From a virus, in the IMG/VR virus record IMGVR_UViG_3300030616_000016, positions 1 through 64,000 of that record: a stretch of 64,000 nt of DNA, one strand, 5' to 3'. The notes below the pieces were generated by a model. That model made no database searches and was not told where the DNA came from. It saw only the letters and a list, made by a program, of their open reading frames with translations. Positions within the stretch are counted from its first letter, which is position 1; every line of letters begins with the position of its first letter. This document shows positions 24,817 to 31,948 of the stretch, in pieces. Both the position numbers and the translations under genes were made by a program.

Positions 24817-25030
24817 ATAAAAATCACCTGATATATAGATACATTTTTCGAAGGAAATATCTCCTGGTGCAGGCGCCTTCCGGATTAAGATCACTCCTCT
24901 ACCGCCCATATGTATTTCTAGGTGTTGAGGGGGATCGGTATCCGGAAGGCGGTTATCATTTATGCGATGAATACACCGCACTATTCTTTTTACATTCAAA
25001 AGAATAAAACTCTATATACCAGGCTTATTT

Positions 25031-25105
25031 TGGAGCGCCATGTGGGAATCAAACCCACTCCTTCAGGTTGGAGGCCTGACATGCGATCATTAACACCTAT
25101 GGCGC
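25031..25105 (-). tRNA. tRNA-Gly(UCC)
   Basis: Acceptor GCGCCAT/ATGGCGC, anticodon loop CCTCCAA (position 33 is C instead of T), discriminator U73 as in Gly, encoded CCA. Confidence 0.88.
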
Positions 25106-25114
25106 GTTATATTA

Positions 25115-25406
25115 TTACAATTCAATTGAACATGTTATTGCATCCACACGCATTATCATACTAGACAATCTATTGTTGCATACCCTAATATTATCTGCTA
25201 AAGGAACCAATTCTTGTTCTTTTTCTGCATTTATTGTGTCTGTATTTTTGGTACTAAGAATTGGTATAAGACGATCTTGTAATGCACTTAGTTTTCCATT
25301 TAGTAGATCAATATTTTGTTCTAATGACTCTATTTGTGTATAAACTTGGGGGTTCTTTTGCTGGTACTGCTTTTTTATCAGCCTCGCTATCATATCTTTC
25401 TGCCAT
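25115..25406 (-). CDS. coiled-coil protein with an apparent +1 frameshift
   Basis: The ribosome site AAGGAAAA and ATG at 25406 open a frame reading MAERYDSEADKKAVPAKEPP, which stops soon after. The downstream frame reads QVYTQIESLEQNIDLLNGKLSALQDRL and on to 25115, a clear coiled coil. The frames join if one base of the CCCCC run (CCC-C-CAA) is skipped. Either a programmed +1 shift, a mutation or a homopolymer sequencing error. The joined protein would have about 95 residues. Confidence 0.55.
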
Positions 25407-25432
25407 TGTTATTTTCCTTAAAAAGGGTTTAA

Positions 25433-25457
25433 GTATAAAAAGCCCGTGCTGCCACGG
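25433..25457 (-). terminator. intrinsic terminator
   Basis: On the minus strand a CCGTG/CACGG stem with GCAG loop is followed by GCTTTTTAT. Lies just after tRNA-Gly(GCC) in the direction of transcription. Confidence 0.55.
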
Positions 25458-25473
25458 ATTATAAATTAAATAG

Positions 25474-25545
25474 AGCGCCTAGCGGGGCTCGAACCCGCAG
25501 CATCAACCTCGGCAAGGTTGCACTCTACCATTGAGTTATAGGCGC
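25474..25545 (-). tRNA. tRNA-Gly(GCC)
   Basis: Acceptor GCGCCTA/TAGGCGC, anticodon loop TTGCCGA, U73. CTA follows instead of CCA. Confidence 0.93.
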
Positions 25546-25554
25546 TTTGTTTAT

Positions 25555-25630
25555 TGGTACTCCTGCGAGGACTCGAACCCCGAGAGCCAGATTAGAAATC
25601 TGGTGCTTTGTCCAGTTAAGCAACAGGAGC
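25555..25630 (-). tRNA. tRNA-Arg(UCU)
   Basis: Acceptor GCTCCTG/CAGGAGT, anticodon loop TTTCTAA, T-loop TTCGAGT, encoded CCA. Confidence 0.93.
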
Positions 25631-25631
25631 T

Positions 25632-26234
25632 CTAGTCTTCATCAAGTTCAACATCCCAATAAGCATCAGAAACAAACTTCTGCCATGACACTTTTCTCTT
25701 AAATATAGGTATTTTAAGAGCAGTCATGCCATGAGGCTCAATTGGTTTCTTTCTTAGCTTCATACCAGATTCTGCAGGAGTTCTATTGCCCTTATTGTTG
25801 TTACATTTAACACAGGCAATAACACAGTTCTTCCAGGTAGTTTTACCACCCTGTGCTTTAGGGATGATATGATCAATTGTGGCGTCTGAAGTTTGTAGCT
25901 GAACACCGCAGTATTGACATGAACAGCTATCACGTTTAAATAGATTGCGGCGTGACAGCTTCAACCGATGTGTAGGCATCTTGCCATAGCTAATCAGACG
26001 TATTACTTCAGGCACCTTTACTTCTAGTCTAACAGTTTTTATAAACTGTTCTCCTTCAACGACTTTCAAATCGGCCCATTCCTCAAAATTATATATAGAA
26101 TAGTCATCTGGTAGTATGGCTTGTGCACGGTCTTTAGCCATTAATTCAATGGCATGACGTACAGATGCAAATCCGATTGGCGTCCAGTTTTTGTTTAGTA
26201 CAAGCGTTGGTTCCTGAAGTACCACATTAATCAC
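25632..26234 (-). CDS. HNH endonuclease
   Basis: 200 residues. N-terminal beta domain (VLNKNWTPIGFASVRHAIELM) followed by the HNH/zinc module CQYCGVQLQ...TIDHIIPKAQGG..TWKNCVIACVKCNNNKGNRTP. This domain order is that of a widespread bacterial and phage HNH family, usually free-standing. It lies between two tRNA-Arg genes, 1 bp from tRNA-Arg(UCU), consistent with a homing nuclease travelling with tRNA genes. Confidence 0.88.
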   Translation of the reverse strand: MINVVLQEPTLVLNKNWTPIGFASVRHAIELMAKDRAQAILPDDYSIYNFEEWADLKVVEGEQFIKTVRLEVKVPEVIRLISYGKMPTHRLKLSRRNLFKRDSCSCQYCGVQLQTSDATIDHIIPKAQGGKTTWKNCVIACVKCNNNKGNRTPAESGMKLRKKPIEPHGMTALKIPIFKRKVSWQKFVSDAYWDVELDED

Positions 26235-26253
26235 CTCCTAATTGTGGTATAAA

Positions 26254-26328
26254 TGGCACCCCTGCAAGGATTTAAACCTTGATTAATAGGTCCGTAACCT
26301 ATCGTGTTATTCGTTACACTACAGGAGC
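26254..26328 (-). tRNA. tRNA-Arg(ACG)
   Basis: Acceptor GCTCCTG/CAGGGGT, anticodon loop TTACGGA, encoded CCA. The A34 would need deamination to inosine by the host TadA to read all CGN codons it serves. Confidence 0.93.
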
Positions 26329-26348
26329 ATTATTAAATAATGGAATAA

Positions 26349-26425
26349 TGGTGGGCTGACTAGGACTTGAACCTAGGACCCGCTGATTATGAGTCAGCTG
26401 CTCTGACCAACTGAGCTACCAGCCC
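26349..26425 (-). tRNA. tRNA-Met(CAU), elongator or Ile2-type
   Basis: Acceptor GGGCTGG/TCAGCCC, anticodon loop CTCATAA, encoded CCA. Lacks initiator features (position 1-72 is paired). Could be lysidine-modified tRNA-Ile(CAU). Confidence 0.9.
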
Positions 26426-26427
26426 AA

Positions 26428-26498
26428 ATAGGGTCGTAGGTGGTTACGACTCCGCCAGGCGCCCCTGACTTCTTAGCCGAGTTAACCTCGTGCCCTAT
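26428..26498 (-). ncRNA. 71-nt multi-hairpin element between two tRNAs
   Basis: Closed by ATAGGG/CCCTAT. Inside are CGAG-GTTAA-CTCG, CAGG-GGCG-CCTG and GTCGTA-ACCACC-TACGAC hairpins on the minus strand. It is tRNA-sized and cloverleaf-like but has no TTCRANY T-loop and no anticodon loop, so it is not a normal tRNA. Starts 3 bp from tRNA-Met and ends 9 bp from the next tRNA. Confidence 0.5.
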
Positions 26499-26507
26499 AT
26501 ATATATT

Positions 26508-26583
26508 TGGTAGCGGGGCCGGGACTCGAACCCGACTTGGCGGATTATGGGGCCACCCAGACCACCTGGCCTTGCCCCCCGCG
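26508..26583 (-). tRNA. tRNA with CAU anticodon, initiator-like
   Basis: Acceptor CGCGGGG/CCCCGCT with an unpaired C1-T72, matching the initiator hallmark; encoded CCA. The anticodon loop reads CCCATAA (C33) with a C-T mismatch closing the stem, and the D-stem has a mismatch, so function is less certain than for the one at 28903. Confidence 0.7.
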
Positions 26584-26591
26584 ATATGTCT

Positions 26592-26668
26592 TGGTACACC
26601 CGAGAGGGCTTGAACCTCCATGACCCCTGATTAAAAGTCAGGTGCTTAGCCATTTAAGCTACGGGTGC
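26592..26668 (-). tRNA. tRNA-Lys(UUU)
   Basis: Acceptor GCACCCG/CGGGTGT, anticodon loop CTTTTAA, encoded CCA. Confidence 0.94.
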
Positions 26669-26853
26669 TCTATAATTTCTTTTATGTTAGTTATGCTCTC
26701 ACGTGCATCTATAAAATTCTCATGCTCCCATTCTATGTCCACGCTGACATAATCAATCATTTTTCTTTTAGCATCTTCTATTGAGTCAGCCTCTATTACT
26801 TTTGTGCTTTCCATGATTTCTTCTCTTCTCATTGTAATTGCATATTTAGGCAT
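26659..26853 (-). CDS. small hypothetical protein
   Basis: About 64 residues (MPKYAITMRREEIMESTKVIEADSIEDAKRKM...). AAAGGG precedes the chosen ATG. Beta-alpha pattern similar to small phage proteins with an 'EADSxEDA' helix. Its last codons overlap the first 10 bp of tRNA-Lys. Confidence 0.65.
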   Translation of the reverse strand: MPKYAITMRREEIMESTKVIEADSIEDAKRKMIDYVSVDIEWEHENFIDARESITNIKEIIEHP

Positions 26854-26872
26854 TCTATTCCCTTTCAAATAT

Positions 26873-26949
26873 TGGTGCTACTGGTAGGAGTTGAACCTAC
26901 TACCTCTTCGTTATCAGCGAAGCGCTCTGACCAAATGAGCTACAGTAGC
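26873..26949 (-). tRNA. tRNA-Ile(GAU)
   Basis: Acceptor GCTACTG/CAGTAGC, anticodon loop CTGATAA, encoded CCA. Confidence 0.94.
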
Positions 26950-26956
26950 ATGATAA

Positions 26957-27032
26957 TGGGGTGTCCGACTGGGTTCGAACCAGCAATTACTTGGGCCACA
27001 ACCAAGCGGCTTACCAGTTAGCCTACGGACAC
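26957..27032 (-). tRNA. tRNA-His(GUG)
   Basis: Acceptor GTGTCCG/CGGACAC, anticodon loop TTGTGGC, discriminator C73 as in tRNA-His, encoded CCA. Confidence 0.93.
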
Positions 27033-27041
27033 AAAATATTT

Positions 27042-27446
27042 TCATTCAAATATGACTACTATATCATATTTGAATAGCTGTTTGTTTAGTTCTTTTAGAC
27101 ATGGCAACGGTCCCATGTCCTTAAATACTTCATTTGCAATACGTGTTGTAAGTTCGTTTGCTTTTTCTAAGGACATTGCTTCTGACCAGCCGCCCATGTC
27201 TCCATCATCAATAGTATTTATACGTATTCTTGTGTGGTATACATCGCCCGGCATCATTCGAGTTGTCTCAATAACTACGCAAAGCATACCTACGTTATAG
27301 TCACAAAGTTCTATATTGCCAGTAGGACACATCTTTGTATAACAAAGCTTGTCTGAATAACAAAACTCTTTCATGGGTTTTGTAATTTTCTTGATCTTTT
27401 CAAAGTCATTATACATGGTTGTTGTATGGTCTTTATGATTATTCAT
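27042..27446 (-). CDS. hypothetical protein
   Basis: 134 residues with a GGGGA site. Several Cys in the first half (FCYSD, LCYTKMCP, LCDY) but no standard zinc ribbon. The C-terminal region is a mixed alpha/beta segment ending KYDIVVIFE. Unrecognised. Confidence 0.6.
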   Translation of the reverse strand: MNNHKDHTTTMYNDFEKIKKITKPMKEFCYSDKLCYTKMCPTGNIELCDYNVGMLCVVIETTRMMPGDVYHTRIRINTIDDGDMGGWSEAMSLEKANELTTRIANEVFKDMGPLPCLKELNKQLFKYDIVVIFE

Positions 27447-27451
27447 TATGT

Positions 27452-27583
27452 CTATTCCCCATCAGGATTATTATTATTACAGTAAGTACAACAAAACCCT
27501 AGTGCATAAGGGTTGCCACATTCACAGCAAGAATATATAGAAGGACAGTGATCTTTTGCAACACTGTTGCTCGTCTTTCCCAC
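27452..27583 (-). CDS. 43-residue Cys-rich frame overlapping the next gene
   Basis: From a GTG at 27583: MGKTSNSVAKDHCPSIYSCC..., ending CCTYCNNNNPDGE. CCECG...CCTYC looks like a real zinc ribbon. It overlaps the gene at 27499 in a different frame; the two may be one frameshifted gene or two genes. Confidence 0.4.
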   Translation of the reverse strand: MGKTSNSVAKDHCPSIYSCCECGNPYALGFCCTYCNNNNPDGE

Positions 27584-27690
27584 TCATCTTCAGTAGTATC
27601 GTCACCTTCCTCATATGTTCTTTCTCTATCCATAGCAAGATAGATAGCCTCGACTGAGGTCATTTCATCATTCAGGCATTTTAATATCAT
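27499..27690 (-). CDS. small hypothetical protein
   Basis: 63 residues. The first ~38 are acidic and helical (DRERTYEEGDDTTEDEWERR). The last ~24 are hydrophobic, in a region where the overlapping frame (27452-27583) looks better coded, so the true C-terminus may differ. Start overlaps the preceding gene by 4 bp. Confidence 0.5.
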   Translation of the reverse strand: MILKCLNDEMTSVEAIYLAMDRERTYEEGDDTTEDEWERRATVLQKITVLLYILAVNVATLMH

Positions 27691-27935
27691 CCAGAATGGA
27701 CTATGTAATACATTTTACAATTGTTGCATTGAGCGCTAGTTTCATAACTGCCAGTTATAAGTATTTCAAAGCTCAATCCACCACAATTACGACATTGTAG
27801 TCTTGTGAATGTATCTTCGTCTGTAAATTTATGACTCAAATTTGTGTCTGACCAGGTTAAATTTGCTCTTTTTACTAGGTCAGCGCTTTCATTGAAACAA
27901 CCGTCTAATTTTTCTACTCTTTCACTTGTTCCCAT
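27687..27935 (-). CDS. zinc-ribbon protein
   Basis: 82 residues with CRNCGGLSFEI and, 22 residues later, CNNCKMYY: a four-Cys zinc ribbon. Overlaps the preceding gene by 22 bp and the following one by 4 bp, so it is part of a tightly packed unit. Confidence 0.65.
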   Translation of the reverse strand: MGTSERVEKLDGCFNESADLVKRANLTWSDTNLSHKFTDEDTFTRLQCRNCGGLSFEILITGSYETSAQCNNCKMYYIVHSG

Positions 27936-28438
27936 ACTTGTGACTCCTTTACCTCAGCATTTTGAACCTCGGATGTTTCTAGCATAATATCATCAAATTT
28001 ACATGTTACTTGTATTTTATTTACAAGATATGTAGTTTTGAATTTGCCGTTTTTTATTCTCACATCTGTGTTCCCATCTACAGATGTGAATATAATATCT
28101 GTTCTATAGTTATTTTCATTCTGCATACGAAGCTTAAGTTGTTTGCAAGTAAGACTATCTATCTCTATTTTCGTTTGATCGTCCATTATAATTAGTTTCA
28201 TCTTGATGTAATATTTATTATCATCGTCGTTGTAATCAAAGGATATGCTTTCAACACAATTCAGTTCCTTATCATCGGCAAATACTTGCATATCTAATCC
28301 ACTATAAGACTCTGGATAAGTAGTATGCTTTCGTGTAGCAATCTCTTGACATACAATATCATGTAATTTTTGAAGCTCTTCTAAACGACTTTTAGAAGAC
28401 TTTACAATGTGTAGTTTTTCTAATATCTTCATAAACAT
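27914..28438 (-). CDS. hypothetical protein, beta-rich
   Basis: 174 residues with AGGAGAA upstream. N-terminal ~40 residues helical (LEKLHIVKSSKSRLEELQKLHDIV), the rest a beta-rich domain with many Asp/Asn/Lys (SFDYNDDDNKYYIKMKLIIMDDQTKIEI). Unrecognised. Confidence 0.65.
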   Translation of the reverse strand: MFMKILEKLHIVKSSKSRLEELQKLHDIVCQEIATRKHTTYPESYSGLDMQVFADDKELNCVESISFDYNDDDNKYYIKMKLIIMDDQTKIEIDSLTCKQLKLRMQNENNYRTDIIFTSVDGNTDVRIKNGKFKTTYLVNKIQVTCKFDDIMLETSEVQNAEVKESQVWEQVKE

Positions 28439-28462
28439 TTAAGTTCTCCTTAGTTGCAATAT

Positions 28463-28555
28463 TTATTTTGATTTATCTTTCTTTTCAGAATCTTTCTTTG
28501 CCATTTCATAATGAGCCATTGAAGGAAATGAGGTAACAAGTTTTCCATTTACCAT
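28463..28555 (-). CDS. 30-residue C-terminal remnant or miniprotein
   Basis: MVNGKLVTSFPSMAHYEMAK ending in a Lys-rich tail. The frame stays open upstream through a coding-like stretch (PLFIYNICLFEALL) directly into tRNA-Thr, suggesting a gene whose 5' end was replaced by the tRNA. No ribosome site seen at the ATG. Confidence 0.35.
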   Translation of the reverse strand: MVNGKLVTSFPSMAHYEMAKKDSEKKDKSK

Positions 28556-28594
28556 TAGAAGAGCTTCAAATAGACATATATTATAGATGAATAA

Positions 28595-28671
28595 TGGAGC
28601 CTCTGGCGTGGAATTGCACCCGCAACATCTGCTTTACAAGAGCAGCGCTCTACTATTGGAGCTACAGAGGC
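28595..28671 (-). tRNA. tRNA-Thr(UGU)
   Basis: Acceptor GCCTCTG/CAGAGGC, anticodon loop CTTGTAA, encoded CCA; T-loop is TGCAATT, with G55 replacing the normal T. Confidence 0.88.
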
Positions 28672-28675
28672 ATTT

Positions 28676-28882
28676 TTATGATTTTTTGTTGTTGTGGATA
28701 GTGACTCCGATATTCAAATCAGCATGACCTTTAATTCCGTGGCAGGATGGCGACTGCGAATATCCGGTGGTTTTCTTGAAGTCCAATCGGGGGTCAGTCA
28801 GAAGCTCAATTGCTTTTGCTCTCGCCTTTCGTACTTGTTCAAGATTATCTCCATCGATTTCTACTTTAAGATGATATTTCAT
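28676..28882 (-). CDS. small hypothetical protein
   Basis: 68 residues, AGAGGAAC site. Starts MKYHLKVEIDGDNLEQVRKARAKAIELL, a beta strand then a basic helix. Ends 5 bp from tRNA-Thr. Confidence 0.65.
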   Translation of the reverse strand: MKYHLKVEIDGDNLEQVRKARAKAIELLTDPRLDFKKTTGYSQSPSCHGIKGHADLNIGVTIHNNKKS

Positions 28883-28902
28883 ATTGTTCCTCTAAAAAAT
28901 AA

Positions 28903-28980
28903 TGGTGGCGGGGGTGGGATTCGAACCCACGACTTTCAGCGTATGAAACTGACGAGCTGACCGGACTGCTCTACCCCGCT
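28903..28980 (-). tRNA. initiator tRNA-fMet(CAU)
   Basis: Strongly initiator-like: A1-C72 mismatch, GAGCAG...AGCTCGTC D-arm as in bacterial fMet tRNA, anticodon loop TTCATAC, encoded CCA. Anticodon stem is TCAGT/GCTGA and lacks the usual three G-C pairs. Confidence 0.85.
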
Positions 28981-28989
28981 ATGGTTATA

Positions 28990-29781
28990 CTATGTATATT
29001 TAGTTTCTGGTGATGCCCATCCAGCAAAATCAGAAATATCTTGCTTATCAAAATCATCTGAATAATGTATCAAGTACATCTTGTCTTTGATTGATTTATC
29101 AAGCATTTTCAAGTCTGCTAATGGAGCATGAACAGCACCAGGAAAGAACTGCACGTCGTGAAACATTATTTTTGACTTATGAGCATACATTTCAATAAGT
29201 TCTGGATCAAATCTTGTGTCACCAGATACAAATATTTTCTCATCAGGAAGATATATACCAAATGATATAAAGGAGCTTTCCCAGTCTGCAGATTGTTCAG
29301 GGATATGTTTGGTTCTGAATATCTCTATATTTATTCCTTGATATTCAACTTCGAATATCTCTCTAGGTTCATGTTGTTTCCATTTAGGTCTAATAACATC
29401 AAAGAAATCTTCAAAATTAAGTTTCTTCATCTGATCGTTTTCTTCATTGTATTCAAGACCACCGCGTAATGTATAATCCCAGAGAATTCTTTGGTAGTTT
29501 TGTTCAATAATCATCTTGAGTTTTGGTTTACCTAGAAACTCTTGGCCGACATATCTATTCATAAGAGCTAGCATTTCTATTCCACCAACATGATCTGCAT
29601 GAGAATGTGTTGGGAGAATACATTCTATATCTATCGGTTGGATTCCTTTATCGGCGATAGCTCTTGGGCCGGTCATGCCAAAATCTACAAAGACATCGCT
29701 TTTTGTACCATGAATGATAAAGTTAGTTTGGTGATTTTTTGCCGCGAAGGCTGATCCAACACCAAGGAATTCGATGCTCAT
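28990..29781 (-). CDS. metallo-beta-lactamase-fold hydrolase, RNase Z-like
   Basis: 263 residues. Metal ligands: THSHADHVGG (HxHxDH), a His near HIPEQ, the Asp of SGDTRFD and the late His of LIHYSDD. Fold and length match the RNase Z/phosphodiesterase branch. In a tRNA cluster a tRNA 3'-endonuclease is attractive, since four of the intact tRNAs here lack encoded CCA; but phage proteins of this fold can also degrade cyclic nucleotide signals used in host defence (Apyc1-type). Sequence alone does not separate these. Confidence 0.78.
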   Translation of the reverse strand: MSIEFLGVGSAFAAKNHQTNFIIHGTKSDVFVDFGMTGPRAIADKGIQPIDIECILPTHSHADHVGGIEMLALMNRYVGQEFLGKPKLKMIIEQNYQRILWDYTLRGGLEYNEENDQMKKLNFEDFFDVIRPKWKQHEPREIFEVEYQGINIEIFRTKHIPEQSADWESSFISFGIYLPDEKIFVSGDTRFDPELIEMYAHKSKIMFHDVQFFPGAVHAPLADLKMLDKSIKDKMYLIHYSDDFDKQDISDFAGWASPETKYT

Positions 29782-29800
29782 ATATTGCTCCTTCGAATAA

Positions 29801-29887
29801 TGGTGGGGATAGGTAGAATCGAACTACCCTAAGTCAACGACTAACGGATTTACAATCCGCCGCACATCCATAGTGCAATATATCCCC
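29801..29887 (-). tRNA. tRNA-Tyr(GUA)
   Basis: Type II: acceptor GGGGATA/TATCCCC, anticodon loop TTGTAAA, long variable arm, encoded CCA. Confidence 0.93.
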
Positions 29888-29893
29888 ATTAAA

Positions 29894-30283
29894 TTACCAA
29901 TCTATATCAATTGCGTATTTGCCGGCCTCTATAAGACCTTTCTTATATAAATCGTTTGCAATTACATAAGTATCAGGATAGAAGTTTCTTTCCCAGAACA
30001 TATGTAATTCCCAGTCATATTTCTGGCCCTCAATAGGTTGTTCTGGATCGCGTTCAAGCCATGTTTTTAGCTTTACGCCCATGATTTCGCCATTGACTTT
30101 TTCTGGTATAGAATCATTCATTGCTTTATCATTTGCTTCATTGGATGGAATATCTAAATAAAATATGCTGCGTTCTCTACAACCTGCTTGTTGCTGGAAT
30201 GAATATACACGTTTATATGTATCCATAACCAGTTTGTCCCAGTCATTAACATCAATGATTTGTATAGATTTGGTCTTAATCAT
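29894..30283 (-). CDS. hypothetical protein
   Basis: About 129 residues from the ATG preceded by GGAGAAAGAA; an upstream TTG is less likely. Contains FYLDIPSNEANDKAM and a Trp/Tyr-rich second half (KYDWELHMFWERNFYPDTYVI). Unrecognised. Confidence 0.6.
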   Translation of the reverse strand: MIKTKSIQIIDVNDWDKLVMDTYKRVYSFQQQAGCRERSIFYLDIPSNEANDKAMNDSIPEKVNGEIMGVKLKTWLERDPEQPIEGQKYDWELHMFWERNFYPDTYVIANDLYKKGLIEAGKYAIDIDW

Positions 30284-30311
30284 TTCTTTCTCCAATCGAT
30301 TTTCAGAATAT

Positions 30312-30387
30312 TGGCTACCCGAGAAGGACTTGAACCTTCAACATGCAGTTCCAGAGACTGCCGCTCTACCAATTGAGCTATCGGGTA
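30312..30387 (-). tRNA. tRNA-Gln(CUG)
   Basis: Acceptor TACCCGA/TCGGGTA, anticodon loop CTCTGGA, G73, encoded CCA. Confidence 0.93.
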
Positions 30388-30394
30388 AAAATAA

Positions 30395-30469
30395 TGGCTC
30401 CGGCGGTTGGGATCGAACCAACGACAAACTGGTTAACAGCCAGCCACTCTACCGCTGAGCTACACCGGA
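30395..30469 (-). tRNA. tRNA-Asn(GUU)
   Basis: Acceptor TCCGGTG/CGCCGGA, anticodon loop CTGTTAA, G73, encoded CCA. Confidence 0.93.
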
Positions 30470-30475
30470 ATGATT

Positions 30476-30895
30476 TTATAATGGTTTTTTGGGACAGTCA
30501 TGCAAATTGTCTTCATCAAACAATCTCCATTTATCATTGATCTGTTTCCATGTAAGATTCTTTTTACCACAACATCTACAGGTCACAGCTGCGCTTTCTT
30601 TTGGATTGCTTCTGCGTCTTGGTTTACGCGACGTATTTCCAACACAATTATGTAGTATCCCCTGATCGAATAGCCTCCATCCATTTTCGGTTTCTCCCCA
30701 TTCGAGGCCGCCTTTACCACAATATCTACATTTGTGGGTTGAAGGGGCTTTAGCACTAAACTCGTACCCTTGGTAATCTATAATGCCTTTTTCGATAGCT
30801 GTTTCAATACCCATATGTCCCATTCTATAGTCTAGAACACTTTCTTCGAAATCCATTACAGTGTCTAGTGTAAAATCTGCCATGTCTCCCATCAT
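30476..30895 (-). CDS. protein with duplicated zinc-binding motif
   Basis: 139 residues, AGGAG site. Two copies of a ~30-residue module: CRYCGKGGLEWGETENGWRL...HNC and CRCCGKKNLTWKQINDKWRL...HDC, each with C-x2-C...H-x-C ligands and a Trp-Arg-Leu-Phe-Asp core. The linker is basic (KPRRRSNPK), so it may bind nucleic acid. Confidence 0.7.
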   Translation of the reverse strand: MMGDMADFTLDTVMDFEESVLDYRMGHMGIETAIEKGIIDYQGYEFSAKAPSTHKCRYCGKGGLEWGETENGWRLFDQGILHNCVGNTSRKPRRRSNPKESAAVTCRCCGKKNLTWKQINDKWRLFDEDNLHDCPKKPL

Positions 30896-30917
30896 TTTAC
30901 TCCTAAAATATTATAAA

Positions 30918-30999
30918 ACTTGCGAGTGGGAATTGAACCTGCTTGTCATTTGACAGAGAAACTCCGGAGTCGCTCCAGCCCACCAGGGCTAACCGCAAG
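30918..30999 (-). pseudogene. degenerate tRNA
   Basis: Acceptor CTTGCGG/TCGCAAG, D-arm AGCC/GGCT and a variable arm TGTC-AAAT-GACA are present, but the T-stem has two mismatches and no 7-nt anticodon loop with a paired stem can be drawn. Isotype unassignable. Confidence 0.6.
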
Positions 31000-31006
31000 A
31001 TTTATT

Positions 31007-31192
31007 TTAATCGATACTCTCTTCATAGATTTCAGGTATAATGGTTATGCTATCCCTCTCCCAATCTACACGTGGCTCTACTCTCTCGATATACTTTGCA
31101 ATTCTATCGAGAGTTATTGGTGATTTACTCTTGTATTTCATCACATGTGGTTCTGTATTATTAAACTGGACTAATATTATACATGAATGCAT
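31007..31192 (-). CDS. small hypothetical protein
   Basis: About 61 residues from MHSCIILVQFNNTEP at 31192; the longer frame begins inside the neighbouring tRNA-Gln. Beta-alpha-beta pattern with IAKYIERVEPRVDWERDSITII. Unrecognised. Confidence 0.6.
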   Translation of the reverse strand: MHSCIILVQFNNTEPHVMKYKSKSPITLDRIAKYIERVEPRVDWERDSITIIPEIYEESID

Positions 31193-31211
31193 GTTTCGCT
31201 CCTTGGTATAT

Positions 31212-31286
31212 TGGCTACCCTGCATGGACTCGAACCATGGTACTCAGCTCCAAAGGCTGATGTCCTACCAACTGGACGACAGGGTA
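31212..31286 (-). tRNA. tRNA-Gln(UUG)
   Basis: Acceptor TACCCTG/CAGGGTA, anticodon loop CTTTGGA, G73, encoded CCA. Confidence 0.93.
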
Positions 31287-31289
31287 ATA

Positions 31290-31383
31290 TGGCAGTGGGT
31301 GTGGGATTCGAACCCACGGAACCTCTTCCAAGGCCCGCTTGTTTTCAAGACAAGTGCGATCAACCGGACTCTGCCAACCCACT
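31290..31383 (-). tRNA. tRNA-Ser(UGA)
   Basis: Type II: acceptor AGTGGGT/ACCCACT, anticodon loop CTTGAAA, long variable arm, G73, encoded CCA. Confidence 0.93.
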
Positions 31384-31398
31384 AATAATTTAGAATAT

Positions 31399-31490
31399 TG
31401 GCGGAACGGAGAGGATTTGAACCTCTGGTGCGACGGATGCCGCACGATGATTTAGCAAACCATTGCTTTAAGCCACTCAGCCACCGTTCC
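31399..31490 (-). tRNA. tRNA-Ser(GCU)
   Basis: Type II: acceptor GGAACGG/CCGTTCC, anticodon loop TTGCTAA, long variable arm, G73, encoded CCA. Confidence 0.93.
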
Positions 31491-31492
31491 TT

Positions 31493-31915
31493 TTATCCAA
31501 CTAAAAGATATACTTTACTGGGTCCAAATGTATTGTATATATCATCTAGTTTTTGTTTTGATATCATAGAAGATATGTCAATTATTACAACATTAATTGA
31601 ACATCCAGCTCTTTCTTTATATGTATCCCATGTTTCTACAAATTTACCATATTTAATGCTAATTTTACTAGATATATTGGGAACTATTGTAATTGTATTT
31701 AGCCAACCTCTTCTTCCTAGTTCATTAGCGATAGTAGAATTACCACATCTTCTAGGTAATCTAACAGAAACAGTGCAAAGCTCTTTACAAGCTGCAAGTG
31801 GTGAAAATTTCTCAATCAATTCAGCTACTTCTTTGCTTGCGTTTCTTTCTAGAGTTTCTTCAACTAAAGTTACTGCAAATTCTTTAGCAGCATTTGATAA
31901 TTTATAATTATCCAT
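31493..31915 (-). CDS. hypothetical protein with a Walker-A-like segment
   Basis: 140 residues. Helical N-terminus, then VSVRLPRRCGNSTIANELGRRG, which resembles a P-loop (GK[ST]) but with Asn in place of the catalytic Lys, and two hydrophobic strands (NTITIVPNI, NVVIIDISS) placed like Walker-fold strands. It may be a degenerate NTPase fragment or a nucleotide-binding fold without hydrolysis. Confidence 0.55.
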   Translation of the reverse strand: MDNYKLSNAAKEFAVTLVEETLERNASKEVAELIEKFSPLAACKELCTVSVRLPRRCGNSTIANELGRRGWLNTITIVPNISSKISIKYGKFVETWDTYKERAGCSINVVIIDISSMISKQKLDDIYNTFGPSKVYLLVG

Positions 31916-31948
31916 GAGACGTCCTCCTAGGCTTACTAGCCTTAAAAA

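Noticed and set aside
24769-24999. 76-residue minus-strand ORF with Arg/Pro-rich sequence
   Set aside because: Runs through the truncated tRNA, has no ribosome site and uses sequence containing a repeated CCTTCCGGAT-type inverted repeat; coding is not convincing.
26394-26621. 75-residue ORF across tRNA-Met and its neighbour
   Set aside because: It is translated almost entirely from tRNA genes and the multi-hairpin element; the amino-acid pattern is the usual tRNA read-through.
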